This document shows, piece after piece, positions 6,512-14,738 of a stretch of DNA of 21,135 bases. Within the stretch, counting starts at the first letter, position 1. Every line of letters starts with the position of its first letter. The stretch is from Microcystis aeruginosa W13-11 (GTDB taxonomy: Bacteria; Cyanobacteriota; Cyanobacteriia; Cyanobacteriales; Microcystaceae): the NCBI GenBank assembly GCA_009995705.1, contig JAADBR010000067.1:1-21135 (forward strand), in the 5' to 3' direction. Below the pieces are notes generated by a model. That model was not told the origin of the DNA and searched no databases. It worked only from the letters and a program-made list of their open reading frames with translations. A program made the translations under genes and the position numbers.

Positions 6512-7738
6512 ATGATTCCACCAATGCTTAACAAGTTTTTGCCAGTGAGTTTATTCAGAACCGGGGCCATAGCCTTATCAGGGTTTAGTCTGACAGGGCT
6601 CTTATGGGTAATTCCCTCCGAGAGCCTCAAGGCCCAGGGTCCTTTGTCCATTCCCCAGACTCAACCCGGATCTGGGTTGGAATTTTTGCCCCCCGAACCG
6701 CCTAATCCCACCTTTCCTGAAAACACGATTCCCCCCGCTGGCTACAGTCCACCGGTTTACTCCCCCAATAATCGCCAATCCCGACAAATTCAGACCTATC
6801 GACTCGATGTTGACGATCAAATTACTGTCTCAGTTCCCGATTTTCCCGAATTTAATTCCACAGGGCCAGTGGATCCCGATGGGAATTTTCTGGTGCCGAT
6901 TTTAGGCCGTATTCCCGTACTCGGCTTGACTTTGGACGAAGTGCAAACTAAAATCCGCCTCGAATTGGGGCGAAAATACTTGCAGGAGGAACCAGAAGTC
7001 ATTGCTGTTCTAACCACTGCCCGTCCCGTCCAGTTGACCATTCTGGGAGAGGTACAGCGACCGGGGTTTTATAGTATTGCTCCTAATACTTCCCTAGTAC
7101 AGGTAATTTTGGCAGCGGGTGGTGGCACTCCCAGAGCCGATCTGCGTTCAATCCTTGTCCGTCGGGTTTTAGTCGATGGTACAGTGTTAGAGGAGAAACT
7201 TGACCTTTATACTCCCTTGATTAAGGGGGAACGCTTGCCAGATCTGCGTCTGCAAGGAGGTGATGCCGTGGTTGTTTCCAAGTTGGAAGTGGGCCAAGAA
7301 ACGGGATATAATCGCACATTGGTGGCTAGAACCACCCTCGCCCAGCAGAATATCACCGTCAGGGTTTTAGCTCCCTCAATTCCTTCGGGAATTTCCCTGA
7401 GAAATGTTTCAATTCCTAATGGCAGTACCTTCCTCGATGTGGTGGCTAGTTTACCAGTTTCCGATCGCCTGCGGATTAATGTCAATGAAGTGTCCCTGCT
7501 ACGTTTTGACAGTGCCAAAGGGGGAATTGTTAGTCAAGCTTTGAGTCCGATAGCGGCAGTTAGGGGAGATATCTCCCAAAATGTTCCCTTAGAAGATCAG
7601 GACGTAATTATCGTCACCCGCACCCTATTAGGGGAAATTTTTGCCGCTTTTAATATCATTACTCAACCCATTCGGGATATTTCCAGTTTTACCAATACAA
7701 TTCTCGACTTTGGCAATCAATTCAATAACTTCCAATAA
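6512..7738 (+). CDS. Wza-like polysaccharide export protein with SLBB domains
   Basis: This 408-residue secreted or outer-membrane-associated protein has a hydrophobic signal segment (about 18-34, cleavage plausible near LKA-QG at 40-42) and no lipobox cysteine, unlike E. coli Wza. A proline-rich linker (43-90) is followed by a Poly_export domain (about 93-168, YRLDVDDQITVSVPDFPEF) and an SLBB domain (about 174-255, LGEVQRPGFYSI). A second SLBB-like region lies at about 278-375. Such proteins form the outer-membrane exit channel for capsule or exopolysaccharide. It lies 120 bases after the exosortase partner gene and 120 bases before the Wzc-like gene, the usual company for an export channel. 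A second ATG four codons in (6524) is an alternative start. Absence of the lipid anchor is common in cyanobacterial members. Confidence 0.9.
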   Translation: MIPPMLNKFLPVSLFRTGAIALSGFSLTGLLWVIPSESLKAQGPLSIPQTQPGSGLEFLPPEPPNPTFPENTIPPAGYSPPVYSPNNRQSRQIQTYRLDVDDQITVSVPDFPEFNSTGPVDPDGNFLVPILGRIPVLGLTLDEVQTKIRLELGRKYLQEEPEVIAVLTTARPVQLTILGEVQRPGFYSIAPNTSLVQVILAAGGGTPRADLRSILVRRVLVDGTVLEEKLDLYTPLIKGERLPDLRLQGGDAVVVSKLEVGQETGYNRTLVARTTLAQQNITVRVLAPSIPSGISLRNVSIPNGSTFLDVVASLPVSDRLRINVNEVSLLRFDSAKGGIVSQALSPIAAVRGDISQNVPLEDQDVIIVTRTLLGEIFAAFNIITQPIRDISSFTNTILDFGNQFNNFQ

Positions 7739-7858
7739 TTATTGAGGGGCAACTTGCTCCCTTCACTCCTTAACACAACTTCATAAGCTAGGATTTCAAG
7801 GACGAGAATAACTCTTGACCGCTAGAATGTAAAAAATCTGGGAATATATTAAAAAGCT

Positions 7859-10060
7859 ATGGCTGTACCAATTGTTAAACGATTTCTCATCTCGCTAGAT
7901 CAGAACAAATTTGTGGGAATATTCGTCTTCCTCGTCTGTTTAGGCGGTTCTGCAATCTTTGCTTTCCTACCCGATCCAGAGAAACCCCCCACATTTTATC
8001 GGGCGGTGGGACAACTAGCCTATCGGGTACCGCCGCCGGCTTTTACCAGTACGGGAAGCCAACTGCAAGAACAAGGGCGGGCTATCGATCGCGATTTACT
8101 GCTATCTCCCCGGGTATTGATCAATACAACCAAAAAATTGCAATTTAATCAAGAACAGCTCGTTAAAATTCGCGATCAAGATTTAAAAATCACCTTCCCG
8201 GGTGAAGCGGCGGGAAAAAATAATAGCGATCAACCCCAAGAGATACTTTTAGAGTTAACGTCCGACTCCCGGGCCAAGGCGGAGTTAATTCTCGAAACCT
8301 TGATGAAGGAAATGGTGGAATACAGCCGCTGGTTGAATACTTCCCAGTTACGCGCCCGCATAGAAGCTCTCGGTGTCCGGCTTAACGAAGTCCAAAAAGA
8401 TTTAACCAGAGCCGAAGAAAAATTTTATCGCTACATTAGTAGCCAGGGTTCAGATTTACTGGCCATTCAAGATGGGAGTTTATTCACCGCTATCACCAGT
8501 AGTCAACAGCAACAGCGAGAAATTCGTCTAGGACTGCAAGGCATTCAAGGACAAATTGATAGTCTGAGTAAACAACTCGATTTAACCCCCGATCAGGCTT
8601 ACACCTCCTCAGCCCTTAGTGCCGACCCGATTATTGCCAGTATCCGAGCGCAGATATTGGACACAGAGTCCCAATTGGAGCGACTAGAGAAGGATTTACG
8701 TCCCGAACATCCCGCCGTAGTTAAATTACGCAAGCAACAGGAAGTTAACGAATCTCTCTTACAAAAAAGAGCCGCCGAGGTGATCGGAAAAGATGGTGTC
8801 CTCACCTCTCTTCCCAGCAATCGCATCCGTCAGCAAAGTAATCTCGATGCCGCCCGTCAACAACTAGCGGGTCAATTAGTCGCCCTGCAAACTCAGCGCG
8901 AGGGTTTGATGAAACAATTAGAATCCTTAGTGACTCAGGAACAGCAATTACGCTCCCAATACGAGAAATTCCCCGATAAACAGCTACAGCAAGCCCGTTT
9001 AATCCAAGCCGTCGCCTTTCAAAGGGGTATCTACGAAAATATTCTCAATGCGCTGGTGGATGCTCAGGCCGCAGAAGCGGAAACCGTGGGTAGTCTCACC
9101 GTCGCCCAACCGCCGGTCGCTGAACCGATCGAACAGGTGTTTAACCGCAAGAATCGTCTCTTGATTCTCTTGGCGGGTGCTGGTTTGGGAACTTTAGCCG
9201 GATTGGGTGTGATCCTGCTGTTAGCAGTGATCGATGATCGCCTGCACAGTCCCCAAGAATTGCGGGAAGCTTTGGTTAGTCGGGATATACTACTCTTGGG
9301 ACAATTGCCCATTGTCCGGAATTTAGAGGGCGAGGAAATCGATCCGATTCTCACCGATGCTAATGCCAATTATCTCCCCTACTACGAACGTTTACGCAGT
9401 ACCCTGCGACTTGTTGGCGGCAGCGAAAAGGTGAAAGTGGTTGTTGTCACCAGTATTACTGGCGGAGAGGGGAAAACCGCCACTGCCTATAATCTGGCCA
9501 TCGCCGCGGCTTTAGCGGGCCGACGGACTCTGTTAGTCGAAGGAGATCTGAGAAGTCCTTCTAAGTCCGAAGAAATCGGAGTCACTCCCGATCCCAATTC
9601 TTTCCGAGAACCCCTACTTTACTACGGGGCAAAAAGTAAATCGATCCGGCTGGCCCCAAATATAGAAAACCTTTCCATTTTGCCTAGTCCCGGTCCGCAA
9701 AAACAAGCGGCAGCTATCATTGAATCGAGCGAATTACAATTAATTCTCAAAGATTCTAGCGGCCGTTTCGATCTGGTGATTGTCGATACTCCTTCTCTGT
9801 CTAGCTGTAATGATGCGCTGCTCTTAGAAGAACTAGCGGACGGGATTATTCTGGTAACGCGCCCCCCCATAACTCGTTCTAGTCTCTTGAGTGAAGCAAC
9901 TGACCAGTTAACAGAAGCGGAGGTGAAAATTTTAGGGGCGGTGATTAACTACGTCGATATTACACCGACTCTCAACACCGCCGAACCAGCACTGCCGCCT
10001 TTGATAGTTCCCCCAACACGGGGACAAACAGAGACAGAGGAAGTGAAGGTGGAGGTATAA
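7859..10060 (+). CDS. Wzc-like polysaccharide co-polymerase with BY-kinase/ParA-like ATPase domain
   Basis: This 733-residue inner-membrane protein controls export or chain length of surface polysaccharide. A Wzz-type domain has transmembrane helices at about 17-37 and 435-457 enclosing a long coiled-coil region (about 165-400, including the RPEHPAVVKL motif). A cytoplasmic ATPase domain follows: Walker A TSITGGEGKTA (531-541, Lys539), Walker A' LLVEGDLR (558-565) and Walker B VIVDTPS (640-646). Two oddities are visible. The Walker A' has Gly rather than the first Asp/Ala context usual in DxDxR. The C-terminus lacks the tyrosine cluster that BY-kinases autophosphorylate; it ends in an acidic EVKVEV tail, and the only late Tyr is in INYVD. 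It may therefore work as an ATPase co-polymerase without a phospho-tail. It ends 6 bases from the convergent hydrolase gene. Confidence 0.92.
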   Translation: MAVPIVKRFLISLDQNKFVGIFVFLVCLGGSAIFAFLPDPEKPPTFYRAVGQLAYRVPPPAFTSTGSQLQEQGRAIDRDLLLSPRVLINTTKKLQFNQEQLVKIRDQDLKITFPGEAAGKNNSDQPQEILLELTSDSRAKAELILETLMKEMVEYSRWLNTSQLRARIEALGVRLNEVQKDLTRAEEKFYRYISSQGSDLLAIQDGSLFTAITSSQQQQREIRLGLQGIQGQIDSLSKQLDLTPDQAYTSSALSADPIIASIRAQILDTESQLERLEKDLRPEHPAVVKLRKQQEVNESLLQKRAAEVIGKDGVLTSLPSNRIRQQSNLDAARQQLAGQLVALQTQREGLMKQLESLVTQEQQLRSQYEKFPDKQLQQARLIQAVAFQRGIYENILNALVDAQAAEAETVGSLTVAQPPVAEPIEQVFNRKNRLLILLAGAGLGTLAGLGVILLLAVIDDRLHSPQELREALVSRDILLLGQLPIVRNLEGEEIDPILTDANANYLPYYERLRSTLRLVGGSEKVKVVVVTSITGGEGKTATAYNLAIAAALAGRRTLLVEGDLRSPSKSEEIGVTPDPNSFREPLLYYGAKSKSIRLAPNIENLSILPSPGPQKQAAAIIESSELQLILKDSSGRFDLVIVDTPSLSSCNDALLLEELADGIILVTRPPITRSSLLSEATDQLTEAEVKILGAVINYVDITPTLNTAEPALPPLIVPPTRGQTETEEVKVEV

Positions 10061-10066
10061 ATGGGG

Positions 10067-11515
10067 TTACATTTGACAAAATCTTCGGGCTCGATCGAAT
10101 TGTGGTTCTTGCCAAGAAAAAGCAAAATGACTGATATTATCTATGGTGGGAAAAGCTAGGCGAATCGCTTCCATTTGCACTTCTAAGGAGGGACGATTGT
10201 TATAGGGTTGTCCCCATAAACCGGCTAAAGCTGGGATAACAGGCGTTTGATTTCCCCTGCTTTCTACTACTCTTTTGATCTGATTAACTACACAGGTAGT
10301 ATCGTTACAATTAGCGTAGGACATGGGATGCCATTCTAGGGAAGCGGGGAAACTGTCCCAAGCTTGTAAACGGGAATCAAAACCTTGATTACCCACAAGA
10401 CGATTCCCATCGGGAAAAAACACTGCCCCGGCGGGAATTCCCTGACGTTCCACCAGGGCAGAAAAATAACTAATATAATCAATGACACCCTGGGCAGCAT
10501 GGGCAACCGCTAGGAACCAAAGTTCTAATTTGAGGCGATCAAAACGACTTTTAACTGATTGTTTCATCTCCTCTTCTAAAGGTATTCTTCCTTGCCAAAG
10601 AGGGGCAGTTTCTTGGGGATAAAGGTGATCGGCTTCGACGATATCATCAGGGGAAATTTTCCCGCGAGTCAGATAGCGATCGATGAGAAATTTGCCCTTA
10701 TTATTCAATCCTCGATTAATTAAAGCTTGTCGAGATGCCGGACTAAAAATCCATAAATCTTTGACATCATCGGCAACGGAATCGACTCCTGTTCCTCTGG
10801 GATAGCGAATATAATCAAATAAAACTCCATCGGGACGACGTTGTAAAATGGCTTCTAGGAGAATTAAATAATCCTGTCGCGCTTGATTGCTGTAGGGATC
10901 GACAAAAGTTTGGGATTGATCATCGACAAAAGAGGTGCTATCTTGTCCTTTACCATTGCGTGCTAACACCTCCTGTCGATAGGGTTTTAAGCTATAAGCA
11001 TAGCCAAAATTGAGGCTAAATAACCAAGCATAAACCTTTAAACCGCGTTTGTGTCCCTGTTCGATTGCCTGTGCTAATAAATCCACATTTCCAGTACTGG
11101 GATTTTTAATGACGCTATCCCAAACGGTAGGATTATTGTTAGGAGGTAATAGGACTTGACCATCGGCAAAAACTTCCACGTAAACTGTATTATAACCTTT
11201 GGCCACGATGCGATCAAGGATACTTTCGATCGATCCCGGACGGCTATCACAGGAGTAGAGACGTAACCAGATCGCTTGTTCCCGTAACCAGTGTCGGGAC
11301 CGACAAAAGCGCAATTGTTCAGCATATTTCTGTACTAAAATGTTATATTCTTGGGGCGAGGTTTGACGCAGATTTTCTTGTTGTTGGATTTCTGATTCGG
11401 ACAGTTGACAATTATCATTAATAGCGAGACTAGAGTTAATCCCTAGAGGACTAATCCAGAGGATTGTAGCAAGAAAACAAAATAGCGATCGCGGATAATT
11501 AACTTTCTTTAACAT
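10067..11515 (-). CDS. Secreted family-10-like glycoside hydrolase (GHL10 / DUF187 type)
   Basis: This 482-residue protein has a signal peptide (hydrophobic 9-30, cleavage plausible after NSSLA) and a TIM-barrel glycoside hydrolase-like domain over about 80-420. The motifs RGLKVYAWLFSLN (157-169), FVDPYSNQARQDYL (204-217), PDGVLFDYIRYPRG (228-241) and LEWHPMSYANC are typical of GHL10/DUF187 proteins. Some members act on peptidoglycan or other amino-sugar glycans; the substrate here is unknown. It starts 18 bases after the gene at 11534-12424 and probably shares its transcript. It converges on the Wzc-like gene, so a role in trimming the surface glycan is possible but only inferred from position. 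An exact HIP1 site lies at its 5' end (11485-11492). Confidence 0.8.
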   Translation of the reverse strand: MLKKVNYPRSLFCFLATILWISPLGINSSLAINDNCQLSESEIQQQENLRQTSPQEYNILVQKYAEQLRFCRSRHWLREQAIWLRLYSCDSRPGSIESILDRIVAKGYNTVYVEVFADGQVLLPPNNNPTVWDSVIKNPSTGNVDLLAQAIEQGHKRGLKVYAWLFSLNFGYAYSLKPYRQEVLARNGKGQDSTSFVDDQSQTFVDPYSNQARQDYLILLEAILQRRPDGVLFDYIRYPRGTGVDSVADDVKDLWIFSPASRQALINRGLNNKGKFLIDRYLTRGKISPDDIVEADHLYPQETAPLWQGRIPLEEEMKQSVKSRFDRLKLELWFLAVAHAAQGVIDYISYFSALVERQGIPAGAVFFPDGNRLVGNQGFDSRLQAWDSFPASLEWHPMSYANCNDTTCVVNQIKRVVESRGNQTPVIPALAGLWGQPYNNRPSLEVQMEAIRLAFPTIDNISHFAFSWQEPQFDRARRFCQM

Positions 11516-11533
11516 AGTTGTTCACAGCGTTTG

Positions 11534-12424
11534 CTATTTTTTATTGTTTTTATTTTCAGATAAATAGCCATTTTTCAGGAGAAAAGCTCTCAGAGCAGCG
11601 GGAAAGTCTGGATATTTTCCGATCACTGTATTTTCGCCATGGATATCGAGACCCCAATCGGAGTTTTCATCGTAATTAGTGAGAAGAAATTGCCAAGCTT
11701 CTTCGTATTCTCCTAGTAGAATTTTCTGTGCCACATAACCAGCCAAAATGCCATTAACTTCGGCTTTTTCTTTTTTAGCTAACTGAAAAGCTTTCAGCAT
11801 TGCTGCTAAAGTTTTTCTTAATTCTTGAGGATATTTTCTAGTGACATCTGCTAATTTACCCTCTTGAAAAGTATAAATTCTCGAGGGCGGAAAAGAGGCG
11901 GCATAGGAACTAAAAGCATATAAAAAAGCATTATCAACGGTGATAAATTCATAATTATTATCTCCATCTAAATCTTCAAAAGAACCACCACTACCATCTA
12001 AAAACCCCGTTTCTTCTCTAATAAATCTATCTTTTTGCCAAGTATAAATTACCAAAGATGTGCAACAGTGAGCGCCGCCGCTATAGGTGGAGACAATAAT
12101 CTCATCGATGCCATTATTATCTAAATCTCTTAATTCCACATAGCCAGAACCAAAGGCACTATACTCACTATTTTGCTGATAAAGTTGCTCGTTATAAAAG
12201 ATTTGATAAGAAATATTATTAATGTCAGAATTATCATCAATTTTCTCGTTTAGGTCGATGGGTTGATAGCTAACTTGTACCTTAATTTTCCCCGATTTAA
12301 TCACTTGATTTCTTAGGGGTTGACCGGTATCAAAATCGAGTTTAGTCACGGCTAAACTCGCGGCTGCATTGCCCAAAAATTGAGATAATAAGCAGAAAAT
12401 AAAGCAAGTTTTGCTAATATCCAT
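11534..12424 (-). CDS. Secreted protein of unknown function with DLDNNG repeats and SGGAHCC motif
   Basis: This 296-residue protein has a short signal peptide (about 1-26). The middle carries two FG-GAP/VCBS-like calcium-type loops, ELRDLDNNGIDEIIVS (97-112) and FEDLDGDNNYEF (149-160). Between them is SGGAHCC (115-121) with adjacent cysteines, a motif I have seen in uncharacterised secreted proteins of many bacteria. The C-terminal third is helical (KAFQLAKKEKAEVNG, LGEYEEAWQFLL) and may be TPR-like. No enzyme motif is recognised. It precedes the GHL10-type gene by 18 bases, so both may act outside the cytoplasmic membrane together. Call it hypothetical; only its secretion and fold class are supported. 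Confidence 0.75.
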   Translation of the reverse strand: MDISKTCFIFCLLSQFLGNAAASLAVTKLDFDTGQPLRNQVIKSGKIKVQVSYQPIDLNEKIDDNSDINNISYQIFYNEQLYQQNSEYSAFGSGYVELRDLDNNGIDEIIVSTYSGGAHCCTSLVIYTWQKDRFIREETGFLDGSGGSFEDLDGDNNYEFITVDNAFLYAFSSYAASFPPSRIYTFQEGKLADVTRKYPQELRKTLAAMLKAFQLAKKEKAEVNGILAGYVAQKILLGEYEEAWQFLLTNYDENSDWGLDIHGENTVIGKYPDFPAALRAFLLKNGYLSENKNNKK

Positions 12425-12503
12425 CGGCTAATTCCCAGAGAGAGATTAATATCAGTGTAAGTAGCTGATTATAATTAAATTAAAAATGGATTTTAGGTTC
12501 GAT

Positions 12504-12533
12504 CCCCCCTTAGTCCCCCCTTATTAAGGGGGG
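12504..12533. repeat. C-run palindromic repeat (REP-like)
   Basis: Two direct units, CCCCCCTTAGT (12504-12514) and CCCCCCTTATT (12515-12525), are followed by TAAGGGGGG. The second unit forms a perfect 9-bp inverted repeat (12515-12523 with 12525-12533) around one base. Similar C-run/TTAATAAGGGGGG palindromes are dispersed in cyanobacterial genomes. It lies in the 191-base gap downstream of the DUF3370 gene, where it could fold in RNA, but no T-run follows. Confidence 0.65.
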
Positions 12534-12615
12534 CATCTGAAAGTTTTTAATACCCACCTACTTATCTTACTTATTTTTATCGACAATCAGCCGTTAACTT
12601 TTCGAGAAACCCCGG

Positions 12616-13980
12616 CTATTCCAACGTTTTAACGCTCAAAACTTGGGGGGGTGTGGCATCGGGGGGATAGAGAAAATCGAGATTAACGTCGCGTCGGTTG
12701 CCGGGGGGAAGTTCTATCTGTACTAAAGCTTCTCCCTGTTGTCCTTCCCGTTGAACGAGATGGAAAAAACGTTCCTCGGTGCGTCCCAGTTCGTTACGAT
12801 AGGTAACGCGCACTGCACCCCGGAAAAATACTGGTCCCTGGACGGGTTCAACAAATAGCAAGCGATCGAGATAATTATCTTCTTTAATTGGGGTTTGAAT
12901 AGTCAAAGCCACCACCTGCGTTTTGCTAGTGTTGTTATATAGAGGTAAAGTCAGATAGTAGTGAACACCGTAATTACCGTGAGCTTTGAAAGCCGTATCG
13001 GGATAACGCACTAACATGGGGGCGCTTTGGATTTGCCTGGTTCCGAAAGTAGCCGATGTCACCGTACTTAAAGGATAGGCAAAAGCTTGACCGGGTTGAG
13101 GAATGGTGAGATTAATTCCCCCTTTGGGATCAACAATGCGGGTTGCCCATTCCGAACCGACGGAAATTCCAGCCACGCGACCATAAAAATTTCTTCTTCC
13201 GGGGGACCATTGATCGGGGGGAGTGGGGGGAAAATCGCGAGGAGCGGCTAAATCACCTCTAACTAATAGAGTACGCCATTCCTCTAGGCTAGGGGGACGA
13301 AAGCTTTCTATTTCCCTGTCTTCGATATTGACTTTTTGGGGAACTTCGTAGAGGGCTAAATTAGCCATATAGACTGGTCCATCGCTGTAGAGACGCAGCA
13401 GAGTCGAGCGGGCGCTACTTCTGGGGATAACTAGATCGAAGATCATCCGACTTTCGCCGGGGGGAATGACGATCTGGGTGGGAAATTGGGTATCATGGCG
13501 ACGACGCATGATATCGCTGGCTAAACGGGAACCGGGACCGGAAAAAACCCGGCCGTTGGGATCTTCCACCAGAGAGGGCAAATCGACAAAAGGGGCATCG
13601 GCGGAGGTGACATAACTGACTCCTTGCAGGATGCGGATAACGAGGTTTCTGGAGGTGGGATTAGTAACGATCAGACCCTGGTGTAGGTCGCGGATGGGAT
13701 CGGTTTGACGGGCAATGTGGTGGGTGAAAACGTCAAAACGTCCTTGTAGGGGATGATTGAGATGGGCTATAGGATAACGTTTTCCTTTACCGGGGAAAGT
13801 AGAAAGGAGAATTCCCTCTTTTTCTACGATTTCGGGACTATTGCTGTTAAAAACTAGAACGTCATTTAGTTGACCGGGCAACTGACGCACTTCCTGATAT
13901 TGGGTGATTAATCTCCTCTCTATCTGGGGCAGAACCGAGGCGGACTGAGCTAAAAGAATAGTGGGTAAGAAAGAAAGCAT
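12616..13980 (-). CDS. DUF3370-family secreted protein
   Basis: This 454-residue protein matches the cyanobacterial DUF3370 family from memory, with QEVRQLPGQLNDVLVFN, PLQGRFDVFTHHIA and FYGRVAGISVGSEW as landmark stretches. The N-terminus (MLSFLPTILLAQSASV) is a weak signal-like hydrophobic segment, and the rest looks like beta-rich extracytoplasmic domains. No catalytic motif is recognised and the function is unknown; homologues are probably cell-envelope proteins. It stands between the YlqD gene (247 bases upstream) and the GGAHCC gene (191 bases downstream), so it is likely its own transcription unit. An AT-rich TATAAATATAGAAT stretch just before the ATG (on the minus strand) could hold its -10 element. 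Confidence 0.8.
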   Translation of the reverse strand: MLSFLPTILLAQSASVLPQIERRLITQYQEVRQLPGQLNDVLVFNSNSPEIVEKEGILLSTFPGKGKRYPIAHLNHPLQGRFDVFTHHIARQTDPIRDLHQGLIVTNPTSRNLVIRILQGVSYVTSADAPFVDLPSLVEDPNGRVFSGPGSRLASDIMRRRHDTQFPTQIVIPPGESRMIFDLVIPRSSARSTLLRLYSDGPVYMANLALYEVPQKVNIEDREIESFRPPSLEEWRTLLVRGDLAAPRDFPPTPPDQWSPGRRNFYGRVAGISVGSEWATRIVDPKGGINLTIPQPGQAFAYPLSTVTSATFGTRQIQSAPMLVRYPDTAFKAHGNYGVHYYLTLPLYNNTSKTQVVALTIQTPIKEDNYLDRLLFVEPVQGPVFFRGAVRVTYRNELGRTEERFFHLVQREGQQGEALVQIELPPGNRRDVNLDFLYPPDATPPQVLSVKTLE

Positions 13981-14227
13981 AAAGATTCTATATTTATAGT
14001 ATCTAATTAAGGGTAAGTCGATGGAGAGATGAAGTTATACAACAATATGAGCGAGTGTGTCCATGCGATCGATAAAGCATCTTAATATGTTTTTAAGGTC
14101 TGATCAAGCCATGTCAGGGGTGATGTGAGCTAGGGGCGGTTTTCTCGGTGAGCAAGGGAGAATACCCCTTGCTATTGCCGATTTTAAGGGTTAAGTTGAC
14201 AATGACCCGTAAATGCTCACCCTTGCT
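13981..14227. other. Intergenic gap with AGCAAGGG repeats
   Basis: This is 247 bases with no supported gene. At 14151-14173 a perfect 8-bp hairpin (AGCAAGGG / CCCTTGCT, 7-nt loop) is seen. A further CCCTTGCT at 14219-14226 and GCTCACC at 14215-14221 mirror GGTGAGC at 14147-14153, so alternative folds are possible. The position downstream of the YlqD gene fits a transcript end, but there is no T-run. The rest, toward the DUF3370 gene, should contain that gene's promoter. Confidence 0.5.
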
Positions 14228-14677
14228 TTAAATTTCGCCCCGAATTTCTTCGACTATGCCATCTCTAAGGACGATTTCCACATTCATTTTGGCCACTAAG
14301 TTATCGCCTTTTTCGACGCGGAAAAAGCTTTCTAGTTGTGCTTGGGCGACTTCTTGATTGAGTTCCAAGAGTTGTATCTGTTGCAGTTGTTGCAGATACT
14401 GGTTTTTTTGTTCGAGAAACTCACTTTTCTGTTGATTGACTTGGATTTGAATATTGTCAATCTGTTGGGCAGCCGCGGGGGGTAAGGGGATCAGACTCTG
14501 ACGCTGAATTTCTGCGATCGCTCTTTGGCCTTGGCTTTCTAATTGTTGAATTTGTGCATCAATTTGAGCCATTTGTGCTTGTAATTGCTGTTGTGCTTCT
14601 TCTTTCCAGCGCGGGGTTACGATGACTTTAATTGTCACTGGGCGCTTCAGTAATAAACTGGTTTGTGCGTCATCCAT
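14228..14677 (-). CDS. YlqD-family coiled-coil protein
   Basis: This 149-residue protein is almost entirely glutamine-rich coiled coil from about residue 25 to 120 (QQQLQAQMAQIDAQIQQLES). It begins with VTIKVIVTPRWKEEAQ and ends in a short beta segment, KMNVEIVLRDGIVEEIRGEI. This pattern is that of the YlqD family (PF11068, named from Bacillus), whose function is unknown. There is no signal peptide, so it is probably cytoplasmic. It follows aas by 61 bases on the same strand and could be cotranscribed with it. An exact HIP1 octamer lies inside the gene (14514-14521). Confidence 0.8.
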   Translation of the reverse strand: MDDAQTSLLLKRPVTIKVIVTPRWKEEAQQQLQAQMAQIDAQIQQLESQGQRAIAEIQRQSLIPLPPAAAQQIDNIQIQVNQQKSEFLEQKNQYLQQLQQIQLLELNQEVAQAQLESFFRVEKGDNLVAKMNVEIVLRDGIVEEIRGEI

Positions 14678-14738
14678 GATTTGCTTATCCTAAAAAGGTT
14701 TTTTTGTCAAGGGGTTAGAAAATATTTGCCAGAAATAT

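Noticed and set aside
8041..8100. Near-HIP1 sequence CGATCGCG inside the Wzc-like gene
   Set aside because: It is not the exact GCGATCGC octamer, so it was not counted.
3570..10060. Search for a PEP-CTERM sorting tail in the cluster's proteins
   Set aside because: None of the encoded C-termini shows PEP followed by a hydrophobic helix and basic residues.
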